A stretch of 64,000 bases of DNA from NCBI GenBank assembly GCA_037349315.1, contig JBAIAC010000026.1:5704001-5768000 (forward strand). The letters are read 5' to 3'. This stretch comes from Chelydra serpentina (Eukaryota; Chordata; Testudines; Chelydridae). Positions 21,145 to 31,159 of the stretch are shown piece after piece (the first letter of the stretch is position 1; each line of letters starts with the position of its first letter). A program made the position numbers and the translations under genes. The notes below the pieces were generated by a model, which saw nothing but the letters and a program-made list of their open reading frames with translations, was not told where the DNA came from and did not search any database.

Positions 21145-21390
21145 GGGAGGGGCAGAGGTTAGGAGGGGGCGCAGAGGGCACAGTGCAGGGCTAGGGGTGC
21201 AGGAGAGGGGCGGGCGTGAGGGGCAGAGGTTGAGGTTGCAGGAGGGAGGGGCAGAGGTTAGGAGGGGGTGCAGAGGACACAGTGCCGGGGTTAGGGGTGC
21301 AGGAGAGGGGCGGGCGTGAGGGGCAGGGGTTGAGGTTGCAGGAGGGAGGGGCAGGGGTTGGTGGCGAGGAGGGAGGTGCGGGGGCAAAGG
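21145..21390. repeat. ~99-bp tandem repeat, 2+ copies
   Basis: GGCAGAGGTTAGGAGGGGG recurs at 21151 and 21250, and GGGCGGGCGTGAGGGGCAG follows in both copies. Further partial GGGGCAGGGGTTG units extend to about 21390. The first copy is one arm of the inverted repeat with 20379-20425. Confidence 0.85.
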
Positions 21391-22143
21391 GAGGTGCAAG
21401 GGTTAGGAGCAAAGGGGGAGTGGGGAGCCCATGGGGCGCAGAGGCAATGGGGAGCACCACGCCCACAGAGGCACCAAAATACAAGTTCACCCAGGGCACC
21501 ATTTTCCCTAAAACCATCCCTGGTTTTATAGCTGTTTCAGCAGCTTCCTCACTTGTACCTCTGACTATAACACCCAGAGAACAGAGGACTCCAGTTAAAC
21601 CCAGTAGTAATCCAGTGTATCCTGAACTACCTCTGGAGCCCGAGTTACTCCGCAGGGGAGCCTGTGAGAGTGCACCAGTCCGCGATGGACATACGAGGAG
21701 AAGCTTTTGAGATACTTGCACATATTCCACCTGTTGCCCCCTCCCCCCCACCAATTTGGCAAGCAGATTCTAGGCTGTTGGGATTCGATATCATTCCACA
21801 CCAAAGCCAGGGTTAACAGGTAACCCCTAGTCTCCACGGGGCTGGCCTTGTTTGGAATCGGAGCGTCCCGGCTAGATCATAGCCCCCATTTAGTTCACAC
21901 ATTCAGTCGGACGTTGCCTCTGTCAGATGTCCGTGTCGGCTGGTGCTATAATTCAGTTATGTGACCTTCTCTGCAGCTAATAAGATTTAGTCTGAGCTTT
22001 AGATTTATCAGGACTGAGTCGCTGTAACAGTTCCTTCACCGGACTCGCTGCATCCGCCCATTCGCAATCCTGCAACCCACCCGACGTTCCAGCCCCGTGA
22101 AATTCCTCTCTCCCTTCTGTCCTCATGGGATGGAGCAGAGCAA
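21391..22143. other. Spacer before the Harbinger composite
   Basis: I see no gene. Part of 21840-22140 may belong to the Harbinger element to its right, but no similarity to the other copies is clear there. Confidence 0.35.
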
Positions 22144-22335
22144 TAGTCATAGAATCATAGAATATCAGGGTTGGAAGGGACCTTAGTAGGTCATCTAGTC
22201 CAACCCCCTGCTCAAAGCAGGACCAATCCCCAATTTTTGCCCCAGATCCCCAAATGGCCCCCTCAAGGATTGAACTCACAACCCTGGGTTTAGCAGGCCA
22301 ATGCTCAAACCACTGAGCTATCCCTCTCCCCCAGG
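22144..22335 (-). mobile_element. tRNA-derived turtle SINE
   Basis: On the minus strand it reads GGGAGAGGGATAGCTCAGTG, TTGGCCTGCTAAACCCAGGG, GTTGTGAGTTCAATCC, and ends GGTCCCTTCCAACCCTGATA with TTCTATGATTCTATGA. It abuts the recognisable part of the Harbinger composite. Confidence 0.9.
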
Positions 22336-22829
22336 TCAAAGCAACTGACGTGGTTAAAGTGCTGACACTAAAAGTATTGCCTCACCCACCACGGGGCAGT
22401 TCTGTCACTTCCTGTAGGAGCTTTGCGGGCTCTCACTCCTGGCACACAGATTCGTAGATTCGCAGCTGTGCTCTTTCTGCCTGTCACCCGCAGGAGTGAG
22501 ATAACAGCTATAATCACCCCTGCCTGTGGAAAACGGTGCCAGTATTCGGTGCCATTCCCCTATGCTACTAGACTCATGCAACCGAGCAATTCCCTCCTCA
22601 TTTCCTCAATCCCTGGTGGGCCACATTCACCATGACTGGTGCTGTGACTGGCGCCGTGCACAAGCAATCATCCCAAGCAGAAGTGAGAATATAGTGCTTA
22701 AAACGTCAGGGGAATGAGTTCGGCATCTTAAGTTTCGCTTTCCATAGTGAATACACTGACAATGGTGCCATTGCGGCTTTCAGGGTCTCCCCCTCCACAC
22801 CTGTGGAATGCCTGAGCCAGATAAGGAGG

Positions 22830-23283
22830 AAAAAGAAGACAACTCGAGAGGACATGTTCAAGGGGGGAGGGATAGCTCAGTGGTTTGAGTATTGGCCTGC
22901 TAAACCCAGGGTTGTGAGTTCAATCCTTGAGGGGGCCATTTAGGGATCTGGGGCAAAAAATTGGGGATTGGTCCTGCTTTGAGCAGGGGGTTGGACTAGA
23001 TGACCTCCTAAGGTCCCTTCCAACCCTGATATTCTATGATTCTATGAATGAGATCCCACAAGCCAGTGCTGCATTGGACAGTGAGCACAGGGCCTGGGGG
23101 ATGAACACTGCACACAGCCTGGAGAAGGACAGAGGGGAGAGGAGAAAGGTGCAGGAAAAGGAGAGGGGGCTGCACCAGCACATACTGGGACTTCTCAGGC
23201 AGCAACAAAGATGCTACAGACTCTGGTGGACTTGCAGATTCAACAATCCCATGCTCACCTCCCTCTGCAGCCCATTGAAACCT
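22830..23283 (+). pseudogene. Harbinger Myb-like gene, C-terminal exon remnant
   Basis: KKKTTREDMF precedes a SINE at 22865-23046, and the frame resumes after it with ALDSEHRAWGMN and SLEKDRGERRKVQEKERGL. The copy at 59065-59540 (minus) has the matching [20 protein letters not shown] uninterrupted. This K/E/R-rich C-terminal part of Harbinger Myb proteins is probably helical. It is inactivated by the SINE and by an insertion near 23289. Confidence 0.7.
22865..23046 (+). mobile_element. tRNA-derived turtle SINE inside a Harbinger exon
   Basis: Box A TAGCTCAGTGG starts at 22873 and a box B-like GTTGTGAGTTCAATCC lies near 22911. The tail is GGTCCCTTCCAACCCTGATA then TTCTATGATTCTATGA. It splits the Myb-like exon between GACATGTTCA and TGAGATCC, as the intact copy at 59.4 kb shows. 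Confidence 0.92.
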
Positions 23284-23288
23284 CCCTA

Positions 23289-24345
23289 TACCCCTGTCGT
23301 GCTGGCTGGAGTGGGTTACGACTATGAATGCCAACCACAGGGCAGACTGTCAAAAGAAGGGCAGATATGCCAAAACTGGGGGCATGTTCTAAAATTAGAT
23401 TTCACCAACCCAGTCACAAATGTGAACTCTTGGACCACTGTAGCAGCCTTACCCTGGAGTCACAGACAGTCCCCTTGGGCTCTCCAGTCTATCTGGTCAC
23501 CCAGGCAAGCTGGACTTGGTGATAAATGGTCACTTACAGCAAAAATCACAAAATATTCACATTGCTCCCAGTCCCAAGAGACCAGTCACTTACCCCAGGT
23601 CAGTTTGTACCTTAGATCTCACACCAAAGCCAATGCTGGTAGCCAATGAATTAAGGATTTATTAACTAGGAAAAAGAAATGAGAGCGTTATGTACAGGTG
23701 AAAGCAGGCTCTATATATACACCGTTTGTGGTTCCAAACGGTGACAGAGATGTAGTCGTCTGTCAGCACTGACTGTCTTTTCAGGGCTAACCCAGGGTGA
23801 CCCTGGAGATCTCTGCTGTTTGTTTCATAGCTCCAGCCCTTCTACGAGTCCAAACAACAACGAGATGACAAATCTTCATGTCAGCTGTCTTTATTTCCCT
23901 CGTCCAGCATTCAAACGGATGGAAGGAGGCCTTCTGCATGTGCTTCTCCATGCATGGGCGGGGCAATCAACAAAACTTGTATTCTACAGTGGCCCACTTA
24001 CATTTGCTAGTCCTCCTGGATGGGCGAGTGGAGCCACTCTTCACATCTGAGTTCACAAGTTCAGAGCAGGCATTTTTACAATTATAAACCAAACTTATAT
24101 TTGACCTTATGGTATGGAATACAGCCATTACAAGTAGCATTAATGCATGTGGCAGCTTGCAAGCAGAGTCTAAACTTGTAAGCATAGAGTTTTATAGAGT
24201 CTAAACACCTTACAAGTGTAACACCTATCCTGATCAATATTAACAGGTAGGTGAGCTGGTCTGGTTTCTAGCTATGAATTTGTCAGTGCTCAGCTCACGC
24301 CTACAGACGTGGCAAGAGCAGGCATGTGGTTTACCTGCATTATAA
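23289..24345. mobile_element. ~1.06-kb insertion, possibly a solo LTR
   Basis: The Harbinger sequence stops near 23288 and resumes near 24350-24410 compared with the 59.1-kb copy. The insert begins TGTCGTGCTGG and may be flanked by ACCCC. It contains GGATTTATTAACTAGGAAAA, similar in style to the LTR-like element at 53260-54777. Family and exact ends are uncertain. Confidence 0.5.
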
Positions 24346-24691
24346 CCCCCTCTCAATATTCAACTTAAAACCAAGGGTCACTGCACTACCCCAACCACTC
24401 CACCCCTGAGGACATTAAAGACAATCACAGCTTCACATACTCTGACCTGTGAAAGCCATAGTTGGCGTATGTGTAGGTGAAAGGGACATGAATGTTCTTT
24501 CCCCTTCATAAGTTCTGTTCTCTTAATTGATTGAGTTTTATTATGTTTTACGTGTATTTGTTTTTAAATTTCCCAGGTTTTTCTTTCTGTGATTTTGTAA
24601 CAGAATAAAATTCTATTACCTGGGACATAATTCATCTTTATTCGTTGGCAACATATGCCTGCTGATACTCACCAGTTCTGAATGCAACCTG

Positions 24692-25310
24692 TGTGACGGG
24701 GCAAGGCCAGAGGGCTATAGGAAAGTGGTAAGGAACCAGTATGTTAGCCTCAGGCTAAACAAATCCCTGATACCTTATGGCAGTTGCTCCAGGTTAATCA
24801 AGACACCTGGGGCCAATTAAGAACTTTCCAAAAGGCAGGGAGGTTAATTGAGACACCTGCAGCCAATCAGGGGCTGGCTGAAACTAGTTAAAAGCCTCCC
24901 AGTGAGTCAGTGAGGGGCGCATGTCAGGAGCTGTGGAAGGAGGTCGCGTGAGAGGAGCTGGGAGCAAGAGGCACTAGGAGCTGAGAGTAAGAGGACGTAC
25001 TGCTGGAAGATCCTATGGTGAGGATAAAGAAGGTGTTGGGAGGAGTCCATGGGGAAGTAGCCCAGGGAGTTGTAGCTGTCGTGCAGTTGTTCCAGGAGGC
25101 ACTCTAAACAGCTGCAATCCACAGGGCCCTGGGCTGGAACCCGGAGTAGAGGGCGGGCCCGGGGTCCCCCCCCAAACCTCCCAACTCCTGATCAGACACA
25201 GGAGGAGTTAACCTGGACTGTGGATTCTACTAGAGGGGAAGATCTCTGAGACGAGCAAAATCCGCCAATAAGTGCAGGACCCACCGAGGTAGAGGAGGAA
25301 CTTTGCCACA
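24692..25310. mobile_element. LTR-like element (solo LTR), 4-bp TSD
   Basis: It starts TGTGACGGGGCAAGG and ends GGAACTTTGCCACA, flanked by CCTG at 24688-24691 and 25311-25314. Sequence on both sides continues the Harbinger transposase 3' region when the 619 bp are removed. TG...CA ends and a short duplication favour a solo LTR. Confidence 0.7.
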
Positions 25311-25486
25311 CCTGTTACTGCCCAGTGTCACACAACTCATGAGATCGTTCACAAACAAAATGAATAGGTGCGTTGACATTGACATAATGTTATATCCCCA
25401 TATGTACAGCAATCCCCACACAATTCATACCAGGCTGCAAAAGAGCAGGGCCAGATAGAGCGCTCTACAGCAACACACGACTCAGG

Positions 25487-25921
25487 CAGGGCCGGCGCGC
25501 CCACTAGGCGACCCTAGGCAGTCACCTAGGGCGCCGGGAGCCGCGGCTGACACCCGCCCTCCCGGCTCGCCACGGCTGACACCCGCCTGCTGGCTCGCCG
25601 CGGCTGAACTGGGAGCTGGGGCGGGGGGGTGTGGCTCGCCGTGGCTGACACCCGCCTGCCGGGTCGCCGCGGCTGAGCCAGGGAGGCGGCTGGCAGCGGC
25701 TGCCGCCCGCCTGCCAGCTCCGTGGCTGAGCCAGGAGCTGGGGGGGCACCACAGGCGGGGGGAGGCTGCCGTGGGCGGGGGGGGGGGCTGAGCTGCCGGT
25801 GGGGGGAATCGCCATGGGGGGGGACTGGATGCAGGGGGGGGGTGGGGTTAGCTGGGCGGGGGCGCAGGGCCGGTGCAAGGAAGTTTTGCCTAGGGCGTGA
25901 AACTTCCTTGCACTGGCCCTG
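25487..25921. mobile_element. Non-autonomous hAT element, 8-bp TSD
   Basis: CAGGGCCGGCGC and (reversed right end) CAGGGCCAGTGC are the inverted termini; GACTCAGG flanks it at 25479-25486 and 25922-25929. The interior is very GC-rich with CCGCGGCTGA repeats and G runs. It inserted at the last codons of the Harbinger transposase, so the 214-residue frame that seems to extend the transposase is false. Confidence 0.88.
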
Positions 25922-27434
25922 GACTCAGGGTCACTATTAAAATGGTATTTTAAAGTCTCTCTGAGCCGTATAGCTCCACATGGAGCTCTTCTAATAGCCC
26001 TTGTATCTGGCTGTTCAAATTCAGCAGAGAACGGCTCCACTTCCACCCCTGCGAAAACTTTTCCTGCTTCACAGATATTATGCAGGACACAGCAGGCACC
26101 TATAACCATTGGGATGTTTTTCTCACTGAGGTCCAATCTTGTAAGTAAACAACACCGGAGGCACATCCAACTGTCATTCTAAGCCAGTAGTTGGAACGCT
26201 CCTTGGTGCTGTCAAAGTGGACATTGAATGGCTTCATAAGCCAGGGGGGGAGAAAGGGTAGGCTGGGTCACCCAAGATCACTATTGGCATTTCAATACTG
26301 CCAGTGGCAATCCGTCGGTCAGGAAGGAAAATCCCTGCTTGTAGCTTTCTGAACAGTCCTGTGTGCTTAAAGATGTGAGTGGGTGGGTGACCAGCCCACA
26401 CTGATGTCAGCGAGGCATCCCCAGTGATCCGCCAGTGCTTGCATAACGATAGAAACGTAGCCCTTTCTGTTGATGTGCTCTGTGGCAAAGTGGTCTATGC
26501 ATAAGGATTTGCGTGACATCTATCGCTCCACCATGCTTCGGGAACCCCATTGCACTAAATCCATCCACTATGTCCTGCACACTGCTGAGAGGCCATAGTA
26601 GGAGGCAATTAATGGCCCTGCACACTTGCATCACAATGGCCCCAATGGTGGATTTCCTGACTCCAAACTGATTCCCGACTGACTGGTGGCAATCTGGCAT
26701 TGCAACTTTCCACCGTGTGATCGCCACTTGCTTCTCCGCTGTCAGTGCAGCTCTCATTTTGGTGTCCTGCACGGGAGGGCGGGGGCGAGTTTGGCACACA
26801 GATCCAGGAATGTAGCCTTACACATCCAAAAGTTCTCCAACTACTGCTCGTCACCTCAAACCCGCATGACAATGCGATCCCGGCAGACAGTGCTTGTTTC
26901 TCGGGCCCAGAACCGGTGCTCCACCATCTGCAGCTGCTCTGTGAGCGCCACCACCAACTGTGAATTGGTTCTGGCCATGTCCCACAGCAATCTGTCCTCC
27001 AAGGAATCGTCGTGTTCCCTGCAGCTCTGCAAATACTGCAGGATCCTGTGTCCTGTGCTTGCAACGCTCAGGACAATAGTGCAGAGCTGTGCAGGCCCTA
27101 CGCTTCTACTGCGGATGGTGGACAGTAAGAAGGGCCACACCCGTTTGTGGGATTTTGAAAAAAAGATACAAAAATTACGGGATCTGGATAACACTTCTGC
27201 AAACTGGGAAGTCGACCCCAGGCTCCCAGTCACCTCGGTACAACTTGTTTTGGCCGCATCATGCATTGCTGAAACGTCCCAAAAGATAGCAGTCTGGATC
27301 GTGGTGAGTTGCACAGTGGGATACCTACCTGTGGTGCACCGCACTGTGCGTCGATACAAGCACTCCTGGTGAGGACACACGCTGCTGACACAAGCTTGCA
27401 CATGCACACACGGTGTACTAACAGCAGTGGCCAT
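25922..27434 (-). pseudogene. Harbinger DDE transposase pseudogene
   Basis: Pieces in shifting frames follow the order of HARBI1-type transposases: [18 protein letters not shown] (27.0 kb), AALTAEKQVAITRWKVA and [32 protein letters not shown] (26.6 kb), KHTGLFRKLQAGIFLPD and GDPAYPF (26.3 kb), then [15 protein letters not shown] and LRETLKYHFNSD at the end. The first catalytic motif reads IDVTQI where DGTHI is expected. Several frameshifts make it inactive. The family cuts and pastes its own element. Confidence 0.82.
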
Positions 27435-27484
27435 GTACCGATGTAACTTGAGTCAACATACGTTTGCAGCATAGATGTGGCTTC

Positions 27485-29520
27485 GGTAACTGCTTTGCAA
27501 TGGCATCTCTATGGCAGGTCCCGATGCTGCTGCAGGTAAGGGACGCTGGCCCCAGGGCAGTCTCTGCACACTGATGGCGCGCGAGGCTCGGAACCTGCAG
27601 CATGTGAGACACTTGAATTCTGGCCAGCGTCTAAGTTGAACCGACTTCCAACCGGGGACACTGGGGATTGTGCAGGTGCCAGGTTCAGTGGACGGGATTT
27701 CTTACTCTAGGACTATATACCCGGCGAGCCTCGCGCTGAGCAAGGGGCAGAATGCCGAAGGAAACATTCACGTTCATCATGGACGGCGTGAGCACTGCCG
27801 AGCCCCTGGCACACGGACAGAAGCTCTCACGGGTGGCTGGACTGCTTCCCCCCCGAGGCTGGGAGATGCATGTTTAGAGATGCAATGCTGAAACACTTTT
27901 CTGTTTGTTGCAGACCAATCTAAACCAAAGCCCAGTAGAGCTCGGCTTCTGGTAAGGGGGACACAGCCTTGGGGCGCAACCCGGTGCTGTTTCAGTCCTG
28001 GACACGCATCCAAAGGCCATGCTGGCATTGTCGCTTAAAACGCTCGGTGTGCTAGCTAAGGAGCAGGAGACTAGCTCAAGTCTGGGCTTGAACGCTGGGC
28101 TGGGAATAGTGGCATCGCCCTCCCTTTGTGGGGCACCCCAATGAGCTGTATCTATGACAGTGAAAAAACTGAAGTCTGACTCATTTGCTTGGAGCAGCTG
28201 CACAAACTTGCTTGGTGCCCGTCCCCCAGCCACTCCTCACCCACATCTCCATCCTCCTGGGGGGCTGAGAACCTGAGGAGAAGAGGCAGGACGCGGAGAG
28301 CTGCTGCAGCTCTGCACTCACCCCCAGCAACGTACGCCTGACACAGGGTTGGCCGGCTGCCCAGCCCCACCCAGCTGTCAACGGAGGGTTGGGTTTCACA
28401 GCCGACTTGTTTTCCAAGCCACTCGTTTTGTTGTGTGTCGAGCTGTCACCATAGCACCTTGGGATACAAAGGCCTGGCATAAGGGAGCGGGGGAAGCTAG
28501 GCATCTAGACCCAGAGTTCAGGGAAGGGCTCGGGGTTGGGGGAAGCTCCTCTAGATGTTAGACGGGAGCCCAGGGGAGAGTGAGGACAGGGAGAGAGACG
28601 CTCTTGGAATGAACTATCTAGGTTGGCGGGAAGTGGCTACAAAGCAGCTGCACATGACCCTCCCCCGCAGGCTGTCCCCAGAGCCGGGGGTCGGTGCCAG
28701 GGCTGCAGAGCTGGCTACACGCCCCACGAGCACCCATGTTCAAGGGCACGGAGTGTGCAAGCCGGGGGATACTGTGCACCCTCTACTCCTCAGCTGCCAC
28801 AGGCACTGCAAATTAGAACGGCCCTCAGCGGCCCCAGGATCGGGGGCCACAAATCACCTCCCCTTACCCCGCCTCCAATGTCTGCTCCAGCACAGGGATA
28901 GCTCCCCTCCAGCAGAAATTCCTTCCGGCTGTTCTCATGAAGCGGGGGGCGGGGTGAGGGCGCAGAACTGACAGTCGGAGGTGTGGGGCAAGGGGATAGT
29001 CTGGTCTCTGAGTGACCGGGCAGGGCACGCTCCAACTCCAAAGGAGCCTCCCAGAAGGCAGCCCGGGCAGAGGAAACCTCAGGCGATGAACTGAACTGGA
29101 GCACGTCATGTGGAAAACAAGCCTGCGCTGGGTCTTGGGGAATGGCCCGGCATCTCTACTGTGACCTGCAACGGCAGAGAAAACACCGACAGGAGAAACA
29201 AGGAACGGAGCATGGACAGATGGGCCAGTGCTCCGAGCATGAAAGCAAGGCCCTGCAGCAGAGGCCTCCCGGGACCATTTGCCTTGAGTAAGTTCCAGGA
29301 AGGGCCTCCCACTGCACCCCATGACAGTCTAGATTAACAGGCTCATGGCTCCTGTGTCTCGTTGGGACTTACTGAGGTTCTGGCAAAACGCCTCTGTGTC
29401 TGAGGCTTCCCTAGGCTAGGGACTGGTTTAGGGACACCTGCAGTTTTGTCCTGAATGAGGTGCAATGCCCCCTTGGAGCGTACGGTCACACCGCCTTACA
29501 GAACTCAAGGAGTTTACTGG
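27485..29520. other. Spacer, no gene recognised
   Basis: Two kilobases of mixed composition without assignable repeats. Open frames of up to 150 codons lie on both strands in overlapping positions and show no motif; the intergenic location between TPPP3 and ZDHHC1 fits. Confidence 0.4.
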
Positions 29521-29524
29521 GACA

Positions 29525-29715
29525 CCGCAAGTAACATTCGGTTCACTTTTCTGACTGTCGCTGCACGTTGAGCAGATGTTTTCTGGGAACTATCCATGAC
29601 TCCAAATCTCTGTCTTGAGCGGGAACAGCTAAACTAGACCCCATCACTTTGCAGGTATAGTTGGGATTACGTTTTCCAATGTGCATTATTTTGCATTTAT
29701 CAGCATCTCCACTGA
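29525..29715 (-). mobile_element. CR1 ORF2 fragment
   Basis: It matches the CR1 segment at 32180-32345 (shared ACATTCGGTT, GAGCAGATGTTTTCTG, TTTTCCAATGTGCATTA), i.e. part of the ORF2 end read on the minus strand. Only this piece is left. Confidence 0.75.
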
Positions 29716-29786
29716 GTAAGTAACAACTCCAGCATGCACAGGCAGAATTAACTTCCTCTTAGTCCCCTTGAAACAAGGCAACAAAG

Positions 29787-29940
29787 GTATGTTTACACTG
29801 GAGTGAGCCTTCCAGCCCAGACAGACAGACTTGTGGTAGATAGGCTCACACTAGCACTGTAAAAATAGCAGTGTGGAGACTGCAGCCTTGGCAGAGGAGT
29901 TAGCTATCAGAGCTCCCTCTAAGTCCTGGCTCAGAATGCA
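29787..29940. mobile_element. MITE fragment
   Basis: It starts GGTATGTTTACACTGGAGTG and has the TGTAAAAATAGCAGTGTGGA stretch of a dispersed MITE; the right terminus is missing. Assignment to the GTCTACAC-terminated group is tentative. Confidence 0.4.
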
Positions 29941-29970
29941 GGTATCAAAACAACACAACTTAACACATAG

Positions 29971-30244
29971 GGTAGGTCTACACTTACCCGCTGCGTCGGA
30001 GGCGACCAATCGATCTTCTGGGTTCGATTTATCGTGTCTTGTCTAGACGCGATAAATCGAACCAGGAAGTGCTCCCCCGTCGAACGGAGCAGGCGGAGTC
30101 GACGGAGGAGCCTGTGCGCCGCCGTGTGGACCAGCGGTGAGTACTTTGAAGTTCGAAATAAGATACTTCGACTTCAGCTACATTATTCACGTAGCTGAAG
30201 TTGCGTATCTTACTTCGAACTTGGGGGGTAGTGTGGACCAGCCC
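29971..30244. mobile_element. Hairpin-rich Harbinger-type MITE
   Basis: Ends GGTAGGTCTACAC and GTGTGGACCAGCCC are inverted, flanked by TAG and TAA. Two internal palindromes occur: TCGATTTATCG...CGATAAATCGA and ACTTCAGCTACATTATTCAC with GTAGCTGAAGT. The same family recurs at 31173, 37298 and 47998. Confidence 0.85.
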
Positions 30245-30302
30245 TAAGATAAGATAACAGCATCATCTATTGCTGGAGGTGCTGATCACACTGGCCATTA
30301 CA

Positions 30303-31150
30303 ACTCCCCCTTCTCCCTTTAGTTTAATAAGAATGTGAAAATAGTAACACAAGTGTTATTGATGTAACTCCTAGGAATTCGGGCAGTCTGACAGCCATTC
30401 GGGTTTCCATGCTGGTCTGCCCCTTGAGTGCTGTATCCAGTCATGGAGACACCTCTTGTAGTTGGCTCTAGTTTATCATTGAGTAAAGGGTTCGTGTCCT
30501 CCACATTAGGCCTCTCTATGTGGGTAGATTCTCTGTTGAGGACTGTAGTAGGGTGAGTTTCTGAGAACATACCAGCAATTCTTTGTCCACGACTGGTCTC
30601 CAATTACAAGCTGTAGGAACCTGCTGGGGTATTTCCAAACCCACTTCTGCCACACCCTGTGATGGCTGCTGAGTATCCTCAGTGTCTGCCTGCCCTAATG
30701 ACTCTGTGAACCAGTTCTTGGTATGCTTTTTGTACTGAGAAGGATAAATTGTTTAGTTTCTTAGTTAGTGTGTCCCCTCCAAAAAGGAGTAAGTTTGGAC
30801 TTTTTTCCAGGCTGCCTTTTCTAGCTGCATTGCCACACCTTCTCACCTACCTAGATGGACACACAATTCTTTTTCCTTGTGTGCTATGCCTGGCATGCTT
30901 GCTTTCGGCTCATCTGTTCCTCCACCCCCTAGCGTGATGATCTCATCTCACTGATATAAGACACTGCCAATGGCTCCCACCTGTGTAGGTGGAGGGAGCC
31001 TTGTTGGTTCTTGCTGTCGGAACATCATGTCTCAGGGAAACATGAGTTTAGAGTCCAAAAATAGTGTCCTAAGCAGAGGAATGAACAGTTGAGTGCTGGC
31101 TGGTGTTGTATGCAAAGATTACAAACGCTGATTTTGTATCCCAGTGTAAT
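30303..31150 (-). mobile_element. LTR-retroelement 3' region with polypurine tract
   Basis: On the minus strand AAAGGGAGAAGGGGGAGT directly precedes TGTAATGGCCAGTG near 30302, the arrangement of a polypurine tract and LTR start. The LTR beginning continues to about 30245 where the MITE at 29971-30244 interrupts it. Upstream frames (such as 30319-30603) carry no motif I can assign. A similar LTR start occurs near 34135-34195. Confidence 0.4.
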
Positions 31151-31159
31151 TGGTTTTAA

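Larger units (their letters stand above)
22430..27484 (-). mobile_element. Old Harbinger element split by later insertions
   Basis: Comparison with the copy at 56.4-61.4 kb shows one element in opposite orientation: a Myb-like gene intron and exon on the plus strand (22440-23283), shared 3' ends (24400-24691), and a transposase on the minus strand (25311-27400). The right end near 27484 resembles the other element's left end and is followed by TAA. The left part, with the Myb N-terminal exon and the opposite-strand frame, is not recognisable. Insertions at 22865-23046, about 23289-24345, 24692-25310 and 25487-25921 interrupt it. Confidence 0.75.

Noticed and set aside
22865..23046. A functional tRNA gene from the TAGCTCAGTGG box
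   Set aside because: The stretch lacks a complete cloverleaf and continues into a SINE body and CR1 tail.
25522..26166. Transposase frame with Pro/Ala-rich tail as a single protein
   Set aside because: The tail is hAT MITE sequence; only the part above 25922 belongs to the Harbinger transposase.
27485..29340. Several frames of 100-150 codons between the two genes
   Set aside because: They overlap on opposite strands, have no domain motifs or convincing splice sites, and match no expected neighbour.
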